In this document: positions 24,457 through 33,003 of the stretch, one piece after another
Layout of the letters: each line of letters begins with the position of its first letter
How positions within the stretch are numbered: position 1 is the stretch's first letter
Origin: Nitrospinota bacterium
Lineage (GTDB): Bacteria; UBA8248
DNA: 44,968 nucleotides
NCBI GenBank assembly: GCA_026706735.1
Contig: JAPOYD010000115.1
Span: 18,979-63,946 of the forward strand
Direction of reading: 5' to 3'
The notes under the pieces: generated by a model
Database searches by the model: none
What the model was told of the DNA's origin: nothing
Seen by the model: the letters and a program-made list of their open reading frames with translations, nothing else
Made by a program: the position numbers and the translations under genes

Positions 24457-25971
24457 ATGAAGAGGCTATGGCTTTGGATGGTTGTTCTGTCGTTGTTGCT
24501 GCTCCCCGCAGGAGTGAAGGCGGCGCCCAAGGGGAAGGTGGTGCTGGGCATGGCCGGCGCGCTGACCACGTTCGATCCGCACACCTTCAGTTCCCTGCCG
24601 ATTTCGATGCATCACCCGAACGTCTTCGAGACGCTCCTTGCGCGCGCTCCTGACGGCTCCATGACGAACCAGCTCGCTGAGAGCTACAAGATGGTGAGCC
24701 CCAAGGTATGGGAGTTCAAAATCAGGAAGGGCGTGAAATTCAGCAACGGCGATCCCGTAAACGCGGCGGCCGTGAAGTTCAGCTTCGAGCGGATTCTCGA
24801 CCCCAAGATGAAATCGAGGCAGTACCGCTACTTCAAGAGCATGGCGAAACTGGAAGTGGTCGATGAGCACACGGTCCGGATCCACACGAAAAAACCGGAC
24901 CCCATGCTCCCGCCGTTTCTGGCGATCTACGGCTTCATCGTGCCGCCCAGCTATTACAAGAAACACGACAAGAAACATCTCTCCCGCAACCCGGTAGGCA
25001 GCGGGCCCTTCGTGATGAAGAAATGGCGCAAAGGGCAGGAAGTCGTCTACGAGGCGAACCCCAACGCCTGGAGAAAACCCAGGGTGAAGACGGCGGTGGT
25101 GAAATTCATCCCTGAGTCCACCACGCGCGTTTCGGCGCTTATCTCGGGTGACGTGGACGTCATCGACAACCTGCCTCCGGCCTTGAGCGACCGCGTCCGG
25201 GCGGGCGGAAAAACGGACGTCATCGCCAAACAATCGCCGCGCACGAACTACATCCTGATGGTGATCAAAGAGGGCGCGCCCTGGATGGACGTGCGCGTCC
25301 GCAGGGCGATGAACCTCGCCATCAACCGCGAGGCCATTACCAAGAACGTGATGATGGGATTCGCCAAATCGGTGGCGATCATCCAGGGTCCCGCGAGTTT
25401 CGGCTTCAACCCCGAACTCAAGCCCTACCCCTACGATCCCGCCCAGGCGAAGAAGCTGCTCGCCGAGGCCGGATTCGCGAAGGGATTCTCCTTCGACGTG
25501 TACATCCCCCGCGGTCGCTTCATGATGGGCAAGGAAGCGCTCGAGGGCATCGCCGGCCAGTGGGCGAAAGTCGGCCTCAAGGCGAACGTTCGCGTGATGG
25601 AATGGGGCGCGATGAAGAAGATAATCTTCAGCAAGTACAAGAAAAACGTGAAACCGTTCCTGTACTATCTGGCGCGGATGAACACGGCCTTCAGCGCAGA
25701 GCACATGTTCGCCGGCGCTATCAGCAGCCGCTCTGCCTACGGCGGATTCCGCGACAAGGCCGTGGACTCGATGATCAACGACGCGCGCTCGACGCTGGAC
25801 AACAAGTCGCGGGAGAAGAAATATCAGGAAATCGCCCGCGTTCTGCGTCACGAGAAGGTGCCGATCGTTCCGCTGTATCAGACTTTCCGCATCTTCGGCG
25901 CGAACAAGAAGATAGACTGGAAACCCCGCGCCGACGGAAAGCTGATAGCCGCCGAGGTCGGCCTCAAGTAG
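24457..25971 (+). CDS. ABC transporter substrate-binding protein, SBP family 5 (peptide/nickel/opine type)
   Basis: This periplasmic receptor is for an ABC importer of the DppA/OppA type; such proteins bind peptides, opines, glutathione or other small solutes. The 504-residue product has a signal peptide (1-22) ending AGVKA before APKGK, with no lipobox. The family signature region WEFKIRKGVKFSNGDPVNAAAVKFSFERI is at about 82-110 and NPVGSGPFVMKKW near 179. The conserved RRAMNLAINREAI segment and YDPAQAKKLLAEAGF follow. AAGGAGG lies upstream of the start. It precedes two permease genes, interrupted by a nuclease-like gene. The ligand cannot be read from sequence. Confidence 0.93.
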   Translation: MKRLWLWMVVLSLLLLPAGVKAAPKGKVVLGMAGALTTFDPHTFSSLPISMHHPNVFETLLARAPDGSMTNQLAESYKMVSPKVWEFKIRKGVKFSNGDPVNAAAVKFSFERILDPKMKSRQYRYFKSMAKLEVVDEHTVRIHTKKPDPMLPPFLAIYGFIVPPSYYKKHDKKHLSRNPVGSGPFVMKKWRKGQEVVYEANPNAWRKPRVKTAVVKFIPESTTRVSALISGDVDVIDNLPPALSDRVRAGGKTDVIAKQSPRTNYILMVIKEGAPWMDVRVRRAMNLAINREAITKNVMMGFAKSVAIIQGPASFGFNPELKPYPYDPAQAKKLLAEAGFAKGFSFDVYIPRGRFMMGKEALEGIAGQWAKVGLKANVRVMEWGAMKKIIFSKYKKNVKPFLYYLARMNTAFSAEHMFAGAISSRSAYGGFRDKAVDSMINDARSTLDNKSREKKYQEIARVLRHEKVPIVPLYQTFRIFGANKKIDWKPRADGKLIAAEVGLK

Positions 25972-25992
25972 GTTCGACTCTTTAATTCGAAG

Positions 25993-26045
25993 CGAAACTC
26001 CGGCCGGGTGGGGTTATGAATCCCGCCCTAGCCGGAGGCTTTCGC
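25993..26045 (+). terminator. Strong stem-loop after the substrate-binding protein gene
   Basis: CTCCGGC (25998-26004) pairs with GCCGGAG (26031-26037). GGGTGGGG and TCCCGCCC extend the stem inwards with wobble pairs, and GCGAAA and TTTCGC extend it outwards. No U-run follows, so it may act as an mRNA stabiliser or partial terminator, lowering permease expression relative to the binding protein. Confidence 0.55.
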
Positions 26046-26096
26046 AAGGCAAAGTGTCCTGCTCGGAATTTACGCACAGAGCACGGAAGGAATTAC

Positions 26097-26867
26097 ATGC
26101 GGATACTTGTACCCACAACCAAACGTAAAGATCTGAAAGGGTTGCACGGATGGGCGAATGGTCGGGAGTGCTCATCTTGGAGGGTCACAACTGGACCGGA
26201 AGATTGGAAGGAGTTGCTTGCTGATCCAGCAGAGCATTGGAAAACCGGATACTCCGCTAAAACATTAGCATATTGTTGGGAAGACGCGGGCGGCTGTTTT
26301 CCGCATGAAGTTTCTAACGTGCTCAAGACCGTTGCCGACCCCCTGCTAAATGATCTTACTCCAATCTTGGCCGTACCTGAATTCAAAGTGCCTCTTCCTG
26401 GTGGGACTACACCGTCGCAAAACGACATATTCGTCGTTGCAAAGTCCCACAAGGGGCAAATATCTATCATGGTTGAGGGTAAAGTCGACGAAGAGTTTGG
26501 CAATTACACAGTGAAAGAATGGCTTAACAATGCATCGTCTGGGAAACAAAAACGACTGAAGCACATATTAGATAACCTCGGCCTCGACCAGACTAAACCA
26601 CCTGACGACGTGCGTTATCAACTTTTGCATCGCGCTGCTTCATCGGTTATAGCAGGCAAATATTTTAATGCGGTTGCCGCCGTCATGCTCGTGCATTCGT
26701 TTAGTCAAACCAAACCTCCAAAGCACTGGTTGGATTATGAAAAGTTCCTGAGTCTCTTTGGCGTTCAAGCATCGGCTGAGAAAACACAACGTCTTTCTCC
26801 CCGTTCATCGAAGATGCCGCTTTTCTCTGCATGGGTACCCGGCAATGAACAGTATCTTCATTGTTGA
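26097..26867 (+). CDS. Putative PD-(D/E)XK nuclease-like protein inserted in the ABC operon
   Basis: The family is not firmly recognised. ATG 26097 has AAGGA 6-7 bases upstream. The 256-residue product has a central SQNDIFVVAKSHKGQISIMV then EGKVDEEFG segment. D110, then E127-x-K129 on predicted strands, is the layout of the PD-(D/E)XK nuclease core, with a Gln/Arg-bearing helix RYQLLHRAAS (174-183) after it. No other catalytic motif is visible. Composition is clearly more AT-rich than all neighbours. It separates a substrate-binding protein gene from its permeases, which points to later insertion. It could be a defence nuclease, a restriction-like remnant, or an unrelated protein of the DUF6946-like kind. 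Confidence 0.55.
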   Translation: MRILVPTTKRKDLKGLHGWANGRECSSWRVTTGPEDWKELLADPAEHWKTGYSAKTLAYCWEDAGGCFPHEVSNVLKTVADPLLNDLTPILAVPEFKVPLPGGTTPSQNDIFVVAKSHKGQISIMVEGKVDEEFGNYTVKEWLNNASSGKQKRLKHILDNLGLDQTKPPDDVRYQLLHRAASSVIAGKYFNAVAAVMLVHSFSQTKPPKHWLDYEKFLSLFGVQASAEKTQRLSPRSSKMPLFSAWVPGNEQYLHC

Positions 26868-26936
26868 ATACACCAGTCCATTAGTAGGCCACTTCATGGA
26901 TGTTAATGACAGGCCACCTTGTGTAAAGAGACCTCT

Positions 26937-27854
26937 ATGGCCGGATATGTCTTCAAGCGCTTGATTCAGGCGGTAGTCCTCCTCAAGTGCGTCATGATCA
27001 TCGTGTTTCTCCTGCTTCACATGACGGGCGACCCCGTCCTGGTGATGCTCGATACCGATGCGACCCACGAAGACATCGAGCACTTGAGAAAACTCATGGG
27101 GTTCGACCAGCCGCTCTACGTGCAGTACGGGCGTTTCTTCTCCAACGCCTTGCAGGGGAACTTTGGAGAATCCACCGAACACGGCGAATCGGCCATGGGC
27201 CTCGTTCTGGAGCATTTCCCGGCAACGATTGAGATGGCGGTCGGGGCCTTCGTTTTCGCCGTCATCATCGGGATTCCCTTCGGCTGTCTGGCGGCCTTCC
27301 GGGAAGGATCGGCTTATGACAAGGGTTGCGTGGGCATTACGGTGCTGATGCAGGCGGTTCCCGATTTCTGGCTGGCGATCATGTTCATCATGTTCTTTTC
27401 CGTGACGCTGGGGCTTCTGCCCTCCTTCGGCCGCGGCGGATGGGAGCATTTCATCATGCCGGCTTTCGCGGCCTCCACATATCACCTCGCACGGCTCGCG
27501 AGGCTCATGCGCTCCCAGATGCTCGAGGTGCTGCGCCAGGACTACATCACCACGGCGCGGGCGAAGGGGCTGAGCGAAAAAATCGTGCTCATGGTTCACG
27601 CTCTCAAGAATTCCTCGATCCCCATCGTAACCGTCATGGGGCTGGATTTGGGCATCCTCCTCGGCGGAACCGTGATCATCGAGGTCGTCTTCGCCTGGCC
27701 GGGGGTCGGGCGACTGGTGGTCGATTCAATCGCGAACCGTGATTTCCCGATCGTCCAGTCCGCCGTGTTTCTTCTGGCGTCGGGGTTCGTGCTGATCAAT
27801 CTGACGGTGGATTTGGTCTACGCCTATCTCGACCCGCGGATTACCTACGAATGA
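26937..27854 (+). CDS. ABC transporter permease, DppB/OppB type
   Basis: This is the first of two inner-membrane permeases for the importer whose receptor is at 24457-25971. ATG 26937 is preferred over a GTG at 26919. The 305-residue product starts MAGYVFKRLIQAVVLL and has about six membrane helices. It contains the periplasmic GDPVLVMLDTDATHEDIEHL segment followed by LRKLMGFDQPLYVQYG, which is typical of DppB, and the coupling (EAA) loop DYITTARAKGLSEKIVLMVHALKNS. The C-terminus has the DFPIVQSAVFL...YAYLDPRI ending of the family. Its stop overlaps the next permease start (ATGA). Confidence 0.95.
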   Translation: MAGYVFKRLIQAVVLLKCVMIIVFLLLHMTGDPVLVMLDTDATHEDIEHLRKLMGFDQPLYVQYGRFFSNALQGNFGESTEHGESAMGLVLEHFPATIEMAVGAFVFAVIIGIPFGCLAAFREGSAYDKGCVGITVLMQAVPDFWLAIMFIMFFSVTLGLLPSFGRGGWEHFIMPAFAASTYHLARLARLMRSQMLEVLRQDYITTARAKGLSEKIVLMVHALKNSSIPIVTVMGLDLGILLGGTVIIEVVFAWPGVGRLVVDSIANRDFPIVQSAVFLLASGFVLINLTVDLVYAYLDPRITYE

Positions 27855-28756
27855 GAGAACAAGCGCTCGCGATTCAGGAAACCATGGAACTCGAAGCGCT
27901 CCCCGAGCGCCCGAAGGTATGGGCATCTTTATGGAAGGATAAATCGGCGCTACTGGGCTTCGTTATCCTTCTCTCCGTTGTGGTGATGGCCGTCTTCGCA
28001 CCATTGCTCGCTCCCATGGACCCTCAGGCCCAACTCCTGGACAGGAACCTCAAACCACCCATGTGGTCGGACGGCCGGCAAATCTATCTGCTCGGAACGG
28101 ATCACCTGGGGCGGGATTTCCTGAGCAGGCTCATCTACGGCGCGCGCATTTCGCTGCTGGTGGGTTTTTTCGCCGTTTTGCTCACGGGATGCTTCGGACT
28201 TTGCGTGGGGCTGGTGGCGGGCTATTTCGGCGGAAAGGTGGATTTTCTGCTCATGCGGCTCGTGGACCTTGTGCTCTCCTTTCCGTTCATACTGCTGGCG
28301 CTGGCGACCATCGCCATCGTGGGGCCGAGCCTCGTCGTGCTCATACTCGTGATGTCGATGCGCATCTGGGTCATCTACGCCCGCGTCGTGCGCGGCGAGG
28401 TGCTCACATTGCGCGAGCAGGAGTTCGTCCAGGCGGCGCGGAGCATCGGCGGGAGTCATTTCCGCATCATCGTCCGCCATATTCTCCCGAACGTGCTGGC
28501 CCCCGTCATCATCATCGCCTCCCTGTATCTGGGGCGGATGATCATCATCGAAGCGGGCCTGAGCTTCCTGGGCCTCGGCGTGCCGCCGCCCACGCCCACC
28601 TGGGGCGGCCTGCTCAGCGACGGGAAGGTGCACCTCTACACCTCCTGGTGGGTCGTCACCCTGCCCGGCCTGGCGATTACGGTGACGGTCCTGGGAGCGA
28701 ACCTGGTGGGCGACTGGCTGAGAAACGTGCTGGACCCGCGCTTGAAATCGGTATGA
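27851..28756 (+). CDS. ABC transporter permease, DppC/OppC type
   Basis: This is the second permease of the importer. The start overlaps the preceding stop by four bases. The 301-residue product has the DppC-type N-terminus (WKDKSALLGFVILLSVVVMA), LLGTDHLGRDFLSRLIYGAR, the coupling loop EFVQAARSIGGSHFRIIVRH, and ends in WLRNVLDPRLKS, a DppC hallmark. In most loci two ATPase genes (DppD, DppF) follow. Here a Gfo/Idh dehydrogenase follows after 29 bases, and no ABC ATPase is found anywhere in the window. The transporter must therefore borrow ATPases from elsewhere in the genome. Confidence 0.95.
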   Translation: MREQALAIQETMELEALPERPKVWASLWKDKSALLGFVILLSVVVMAVFAPLLAPMDPQAQLLDRNLKPPMWSDGRQIYLLGTDHLGRDFLSRLIYGARISLLVGFFAVLLTGCFGLCVGLVAGYFGGKVDFLLMRLVDLVLSFPFILLALATIAIVGPSLVVLILVMSMRIWVIYARVVRGEVLTLREQEFVQAARSIGGSHFRIIVRHILPNVLAPVIIIASLYLGRMIIIEAGLSFLGLGVPPPTPTWGGLLSDGKVHLYTSWWVVTLPGLAITVTVLGANLVGDWLRNVLDPRLKSV

Positions 28757-28785
28757 GTCCGTTACGGAATGAGGAGAGAAATTTG

Positions 28786-29817
28786 ATGAGCGAACCACTC
28801 AAGGTGGCCGTGGTCGGGCTGGGCCGCTGGGGCAACACCCTGGCGTCCTATATCGAAAGAACGCCCGGGATGAAAATCACCACGTGCTTCACCCGGACGC
28901 CCGAGAAAAGAAAGGCGTTCCGGGAGAAATTCTCTTGCAGCGAGGAGGAGAGCTACGAGGCGGTGGTACGGCATCCCGAGGTGGATGCCGTGGTCATCGC
29001 GGCGCCCAACAACAAGCACGCCGAACTCGCGATGGCGGCGGCCGAGCAAGGGAAGCACGTGCTCGTCGACAAGCCGATCGCCGCCTCCATCCCGGATGCC
29101 AAGAAGATGATCCGCGCCTGTGAGGACGCCGGCGTCACCCTGGCGGTCGGCGCAAGTTCGAGATGGCTTAGAGGCCATCGCCTGTTCAAGCAACTGCTCG
29201 ATGAGGGAACCATCGGCACCCTGGCGATGGCCGAGACCAACTACTCGAACGACCGGGGGCTTCACTACACGCCGGACAACTGGCAATGGTACAAGGAAGG
29301 CTCCCCCGGCGGCCCGCTTCTCCAGGTGGCCATACACCAGGTGGACAACCTCCTGTATCTCTACGGGCCGATAAAGCGCGCGTCTGCGGCGTTCAGCAAA
29401 ATAAAAACAAAATCGGAAATTCCCGACGTGAGCGTCGTGTGGTTCGAATTCGAATCCGGCCTGCTCGGCACCCTGGGGACGAGCTTCATCAGCCCGCGCA
29501 CGCCGAACGGGCGTTACACCTATTTCATGAATGCCTACGGGGATGAGGCGAACCTCTACCACGACAGGTGGGAGGGCATCAAAATCCTGCGCAAAGACGG
29601 GGAGAAGCGCGAAGAGATCCCTTATGAGGAATACCCCAGGCAGGATTACCTGATAGAGGAGTTCAAGGATTTCGCAGGCGCCGTCCGGGATAACCGCCCG
29701 CCCGAGGTGGGCGGAGCGGAAGGACTCCACGTTCTGGGCGCCGTGTGGGCGGCCATGCGCTCATGGGAGCGCGGCGAGCCCGTGGAAGTGGCGGAGGTGC
29801 TCGAAGAAGTCGACTAG
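28786..29817 (+). CDS. Gfo/Idh/MocA-family oxidoreductase
   Basis: This is an NAD(P)-dependent dehydrogenase of the glucose-fructose oxidoreductase/inositol dehydrogenase family. ATG 28786 has GAGGAGAG upstream. The 343-residue product has the Rossmann motif VAVVGLGRWGNTLAS (7-21) and VLVDKPIAAS, where the family usually has EKP, so the conserved acid is Asp. It also has LLQVAIHQVDNLLYLYGP with the catalytic-type H-x-x-D at about 185. The C-terminal beta-sheet domain is intact. It directly follows the permease pair and precedes an acyl-CoA dehydrogenase. The substrate could be a sugar acid, cyclitol or amino-sugar derivative; it is not determined. Confidence 0.92.
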   Translation: MSEPLKVAVVGLGRWGNTLASYIERTPGMKITTCFTRTPEKRKAFREKFSCSEEESYEAVVRHPEVDAVVIAAPNNKHAELAMAAAEQGKHVLVDKPIAASIPDAKKMIRACEDAGVTLAVGASSRWLRGHRLFKQLLDEGTIGTLAMAETNYSNDRGLHYTPDNWQWYKEGSPGGPLLQVAIHQVDNLLYLYGPIKRASAAFSKIKTKSEIPDVSVVWFEFESGLLGTLGTSFISPRTPNGRYTYFMNAYGDEANLYHDRWEGIKILRKDGEKREEIPYEEYPRQDYLIEEFKDFAGAVRDNRPPEVGGAEGLHVLGAVWAAMRSWERGEPVEVAEVLEEVD

Positions 29818-29871
29818 GCGCGAATGGCTCCGGCGGGGTAGACCCGCCCATCACTGGAAGGAAGGAGACCC

Positions 29872-31149
29872 ATGTACGACTACCGAATGACGGATGAGCA
29901 AAAAGAGTATCAGAGGATCGCGCATGAATTCGCGCGGGATGAGATCCGGCCCATCAGCCTGGAGCTGGACCACCAGGAGGACCCGCTCGATTGCGCCTAC
30001 ATGCCCCATCTGCTCGAAAAACTCGACAAGACGGGGCTCCGAACGATGAGCATCCCCAAGGAATACGGCGGCGGCGGCGTGAACGACCTGCTCACGCACT
30101 GCATCGTGGGCGAGGAGATTTCCTGGGGCGACAGGGGTGCCACGGGCTTCATGCTGTCTTCCACGAAGATCTCCCACATCCTCTCGAGCGAGCTTCTCGG
30201 GAACCCGGAACTGGCGGACTACTGGATGAGAGAGTACGTGAACGACCCCACGTTCCTCATCGGCACGGCGACGACCGAGCCCGTTTCGGGTTCAGAGAAC
30301 CAGATTCCCTACAACGGGGCGGACGGCGGTTACCAGACCACCGCCGTGCTCGACGGCGACAACTACATCGTGAACGGGAAGAAGCACTTCATCTCCAACG
30401 TGGGCTGGGCGCGGCTCATGTTCACGTTCGTTCGCACGAACCCCGACGTTGGCGTCGAGCAGGGGGCTTCCCTCCTCATGGTGCCGATGGACGCGCCCGG
30501 CGTGAAGATGGGCAAGGTGCACAACAAGATGGGCTACCGCCTGAACCAGAACGCGGAGATCATCTTCGAGGACGCGATAATCCCCGCGAAATACCGCCTA
30601 GGTCCCGAGAACTGCGGCGTCTCCTACATCAGACGCCACCTGCGCGGCGACGCTCTCATCAACGCGGCGGGCCAGATCGGCGTGGCGCGCGCAGCCTATG
30701 AGAAATCGCTCGAATTCGCGCAAAACCGCCTCCAGAGCGGACGCCCCATCGCGCACCACCAGTCGGTCGGCATCAAGCTCGTCGACATGTACACGAAAAT
30801 CCAGGCGGCGCGCGCCTACGTGCATTACGCGGCATGGCGTCAGGACATGCGCCACGAGATCCCCATCGACCCGCCCATGACGCTTACCGCCAGCGCGTTC
30901 GCGCATGAAATCTCCTGCGACGTCACGAAGTTGGCGATGGAAATACACGCGGGCGTGGGCGTTCAGCGCGAGAATTTCTTGGAGAAGTGGTTCCGCGACA
31001 CGCACAACATGCTGTTCTCAAGCGACGGCGGAAACAACATGAAGAAGGTGCGGGCGATGTACGCCATCACCGGCCAGTGGGGCGCGCGGAGCGACGATGA
31101 AAACCCCGTGCCCGGCGGCGCATACGTCGCCGTCGGAGACGGGCTCTAG
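29872..31149 (+). CDS. Acyl-CoA dehydrogenase-family flavoprotein
   Basis: Members oxidise acyl-CoA thioesters, or related substrates, with FAD. ATG 29872 has GGAAGGAG just upstream. The 425-residue product has the helical N-terminal domain (YQRIAHEFARDEIRP), a middle beta domain (TATTEPVSGSENQIP, YIVNGKKHFISN), and the C-terminal helical domain (RRHLRGDALINAAGQIGVARAAYEKSLEFAQNRLQSG split over it; AMEIHAGVGVQRENFLEKW). At the position where many members carry the catalytic Glu (EGT), it reads SSDGGNN with D385. This may mean an Asp base, a base elsewhere as in some subfamilies, or a non-acyl-CoA substrate. No CoA ligase or transferase is in the locus. Confidence 0.9.
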   Translation: MYDYRMTDEQKEYQRIAHEFARDEIRPISLELDHQEDPLDCAYMPHLLEKLDKTGLRTMSIPKEYGGGGVNDLLTHCIVGEEISWGDRGATGFMLSSTKISHILSSELLGNPELADYWMREYVNDPTFLIGTATTEPVSGSENQIPYNGADGGYQTTAVLDGDNYIVNGKKHFISNVGWARLMFTFVRTNPDVGVEQGASLLMVPMDAPGVKMGKVHNKMGYRLNQNAEIIFEDAIIPAKYRLGPENCGVSYIRRHLRGDALINAAGQIGVARAAYEKSLEFAQNRLQSGRPIAHHQSVGIKLVDMYTKIQAARAYVHYAAWRQDMRHEIPIDPPMTLTASAFAHEISCDVTKLAMEIHAGVGVQRENFLEKWFRDTHNMLFSSDGGNNMKKVRAMYAITGQWGARSDDENPVPGGAYVAVGDGL

Positions 31150-31178
31150 GCCCCATTACGAACAAGGGAGGATACAGG

Positions 31179-31559
31179 GTGGCCTCACGAACCCATCACG
31201 TGCACCACGTCGCCAAGGACCCGCAAGCGGCGGCGAATTTCTACATCAACCACTTCGGCGGCGAACTGTTCACGCCAGAGATTGAATACCGCGGCTCCCC
31301 CTACATCAGCGTGATGCTCGGGGAGGTGGAAATCCGCATTCGCGGCCTAAGAGACGATGAAGACGATTCCATGGTGAAGGTGGGCCGCGGACTGCACCAT
31401 TTCGGAATCCAGGTCGAAGGCATCGACGAAGTGGCAGAACGCCTGGAGAAAGCGGGCGTCGTCTTCACGAAAAAACCGGGAGACGGCGTTCTGGGTTCGC
31501 GGACGGCCTTCATCATCGCGCCCGATAACGTCGTAATCGAGCTGGTGGAAGAACCCTAG
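31179..31559 (+). CDS. VOC-superfamily (glyoxalase/dioxygenase fold) protein
   Basis: This is a small metal-dependent VOC domain protein; the superfamily covers lyases, epimerases and dioxygenases. The start is GTG 31179 with GGGAGG 8 bases upstream. The 126-residue product contains two beta-alpha-beta-beta-beta units. HHVHHVAKDPQAAANFYINH contributes the first His ligand, EVEIRIRG the acidic strand, GLHHFGIQVEGIDE the second His, and NVVIELVEEP the terminal Glu. The ligand set H, E, H, E appears complete. It sits between the acyl-CoA dehydrogenase and the M24 hydrolase. Methylmalonyl-CoA-epimerase-like or lactoylglutathione-lyase-like chemistry are both possible. Confidence 0.87.
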   Translation: MASRTHHVHHVAKDPQAAANFYINHFGGELFTPEIEYRGSPYISVMLGEVEIRIRGLRDDEDDSMVKVGRGLHHFGIQVEGIDEVAERLEKAGVVFTKKPGDGVLGSRTAFIIAPDNVVIELVEEP

Positions 31560-31629
31560 AAACGATTCACTTTTTCATACAGAGGACACGGGGCGCCGCG
31601 CGGGCGTCCCGCCAGAGGAGATGAAAGGT

Positions 31630-32850
31630 ATGCCGGGATTCGCGCGGGGCCAGTTCAACGTCGACTACGAGGAGCGCGTCGACGTGGGCGCACTCCGCCG
31701 AAAGCGCGTGGAGAAGGCGCAAAAGGCGATGACCGAGGCGGATATCGACGCCCTATTCCTCTGGAAGGTCGAGAACGTGCGCTACCTCACGAGCATGCGC
31801 TCTTCTTTCCTGGCGCACCGCGAGGGAACGAGAAACGCCGTTATCCTCCCCAGGGAGGGGAGAGCCCACATCATGACCAACGGGGGCGAGATACCCCGCG
31901 TCTCGCGCGACATGCCCTGGATAGAAAAGTTCCACCACCTGGCGAAGATGGAGGAACAGCCCCTCGTGGACAAGATGATCCGCGAGACGCTGCGCCCCCT
32001 CTTCGAAGAGCTGGGCCTCATCGGCAAGCGGGTGGGCCTGGACCTCATGACGTTCATCCAGTTCAGCGCCTACCAGAAGCATCTGGATGACGTGGAGTTC
32101 GTGAACGGCGATTCGTTCATGCACAAGGTGCGCCGGCACAAGATGCCCGAGGAGGTCTATATGATCCGCGAGGCCTGCGCGATCGCCGACGCCGTGAACG
32201 AGGAGGCCATGGACAGCGTGCGGGCGGGAAAGCGCGAGTGCGACGTGGCGGCGGACGCCATGAAGGTGCTCCACCACTACGGGGGCGAAATGGCGCACCT
32301 GGTCTCACCCTTCGTCGCCTCGGGCGAGCACATGTCGCCGCCCTACCGCTTCGCGAGCGACAAGATCATCCGCAGCGGCGACCTGGTGTTCATCGACATC
32401 GGCGCGCAGTGGAACGGATATTTCGGCGACGTGGCCCGGACGATGATCTGCGGAAAGCCCTCGAAACGGCAAAAAGAGATCTATACGGCCGTGCACGAAT
32501 CCCTGCAGTTGGGGCTCGAACGCACCCGCCCCGGTTTCACGAACAAGCAGGTGGCCGAGCGAATCTGGGAGACGGGCGAGAAATATGGTTTGAGAAAAAA
32601 CTGGTTTTCGCTCAGCATCGGCCACGCGGTGGGCACATCGCCCAACGAACCACCCTACATTGGGGAACCCGACCCCGATTCCGAAGAAGTCGACCTGGAG
32701 CCGGGCATGGTATTCGCCATCGAGCCGCTCATATGGGTACCCGACGTGCCCGGAGGCGGCGGCGTGCGTATCGAGGAGACGGTGCTCATCACCGAAGCGG
32801 GGCATGAGGTGTTGACGCGCTCGCGCATGGACGACCGCCTGCTTCTTTGA
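31630..32850 (+). CDS. M24-family metallohydrolase (Xaa-Pro peptidase-like) with complete metal site
   Basis: This is a dinuclear-metal M24 enzyme. I prefer ATG 31630 (GAGGAG 9 bases upstream); the ATG at 31621 abuts the site with no spacing. The 406-residue product has the N-terminal creatinase-type domain and then the metal site: D256 and D267 in FIDIGAQWNGYFGDVART, H332 in SIGHAVG, E365 in VFAIEPLI and E382 in RIEETVLI. All five ligands are present, unlike the paralogue at 23277-24419. The likely substrate is an amide or peptide bond next to an imino acid, or a related C-N or C-S bond, as in other M24 hydrolases and lyases. Confidence 0.92.
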   Translation: MPGFARGQFNVDYEERVDVGALRRKRVEKAQKAMTEADIDALFLWKVENVRYLTSMRSSFLAHREGTRNAVILPREGRAHIMTNGGEIPRVSRDMPWIEKFHHLAKMEEQPLVDKMIRETLRPLFEELGLIGKRVGLDLMTFIQFSAYQKHLDDVEFVNGDSFMHKVRRHKMPEEVYMIREACAIADAVNEEAMDSVRAGKRECDVAADAMKVLHHYGGEMAHLVSPFVASGEHMSPPYRFASDKIIRSGDLVFIDIGAQWNGYFGDVARTMICGKPSKRQKEIYTAVHESLQLGLERTRPGFTNKQVAERIWETGEKYGLRKNWFSLSIGHAVGTSPNEPPYIGEPDPDSEEVDLEPGMVFAIEPLIWVPDVPGGGGVRIEETVLITEAGHEVLTRSRMDDRLLL

Positions 32851-32933
32851 GGCGCAACCCCTGATTCCGACAAGACGCCTGAAAACACTCAAGTAAAAAA
32901 CGACGCCACTCCTCTCAAGACCCGCGATCCCGA

Positions 32934-32962
32934 TTGAAGGGGTGGGACGCGCGGCGTAGAAT
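32934..32962 (+). promoter_or_regulatory. Putative sigma70-type promoter before the second Gfo/Idh gene
   Basis: TTGAAG (32934-32939), exactly 17 bases, then TAGAAT (32957-32962). Both hexamers are close to consensus. The 150-base gap after the M24 gene supports a new transcription start here, within the long + strand run. Confidence 0.55.
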
Positions 32963-33003
32963 GTCCGCGCCGTTTCCATCCGACATCACCCAGGAGGCCC
33001 GCG

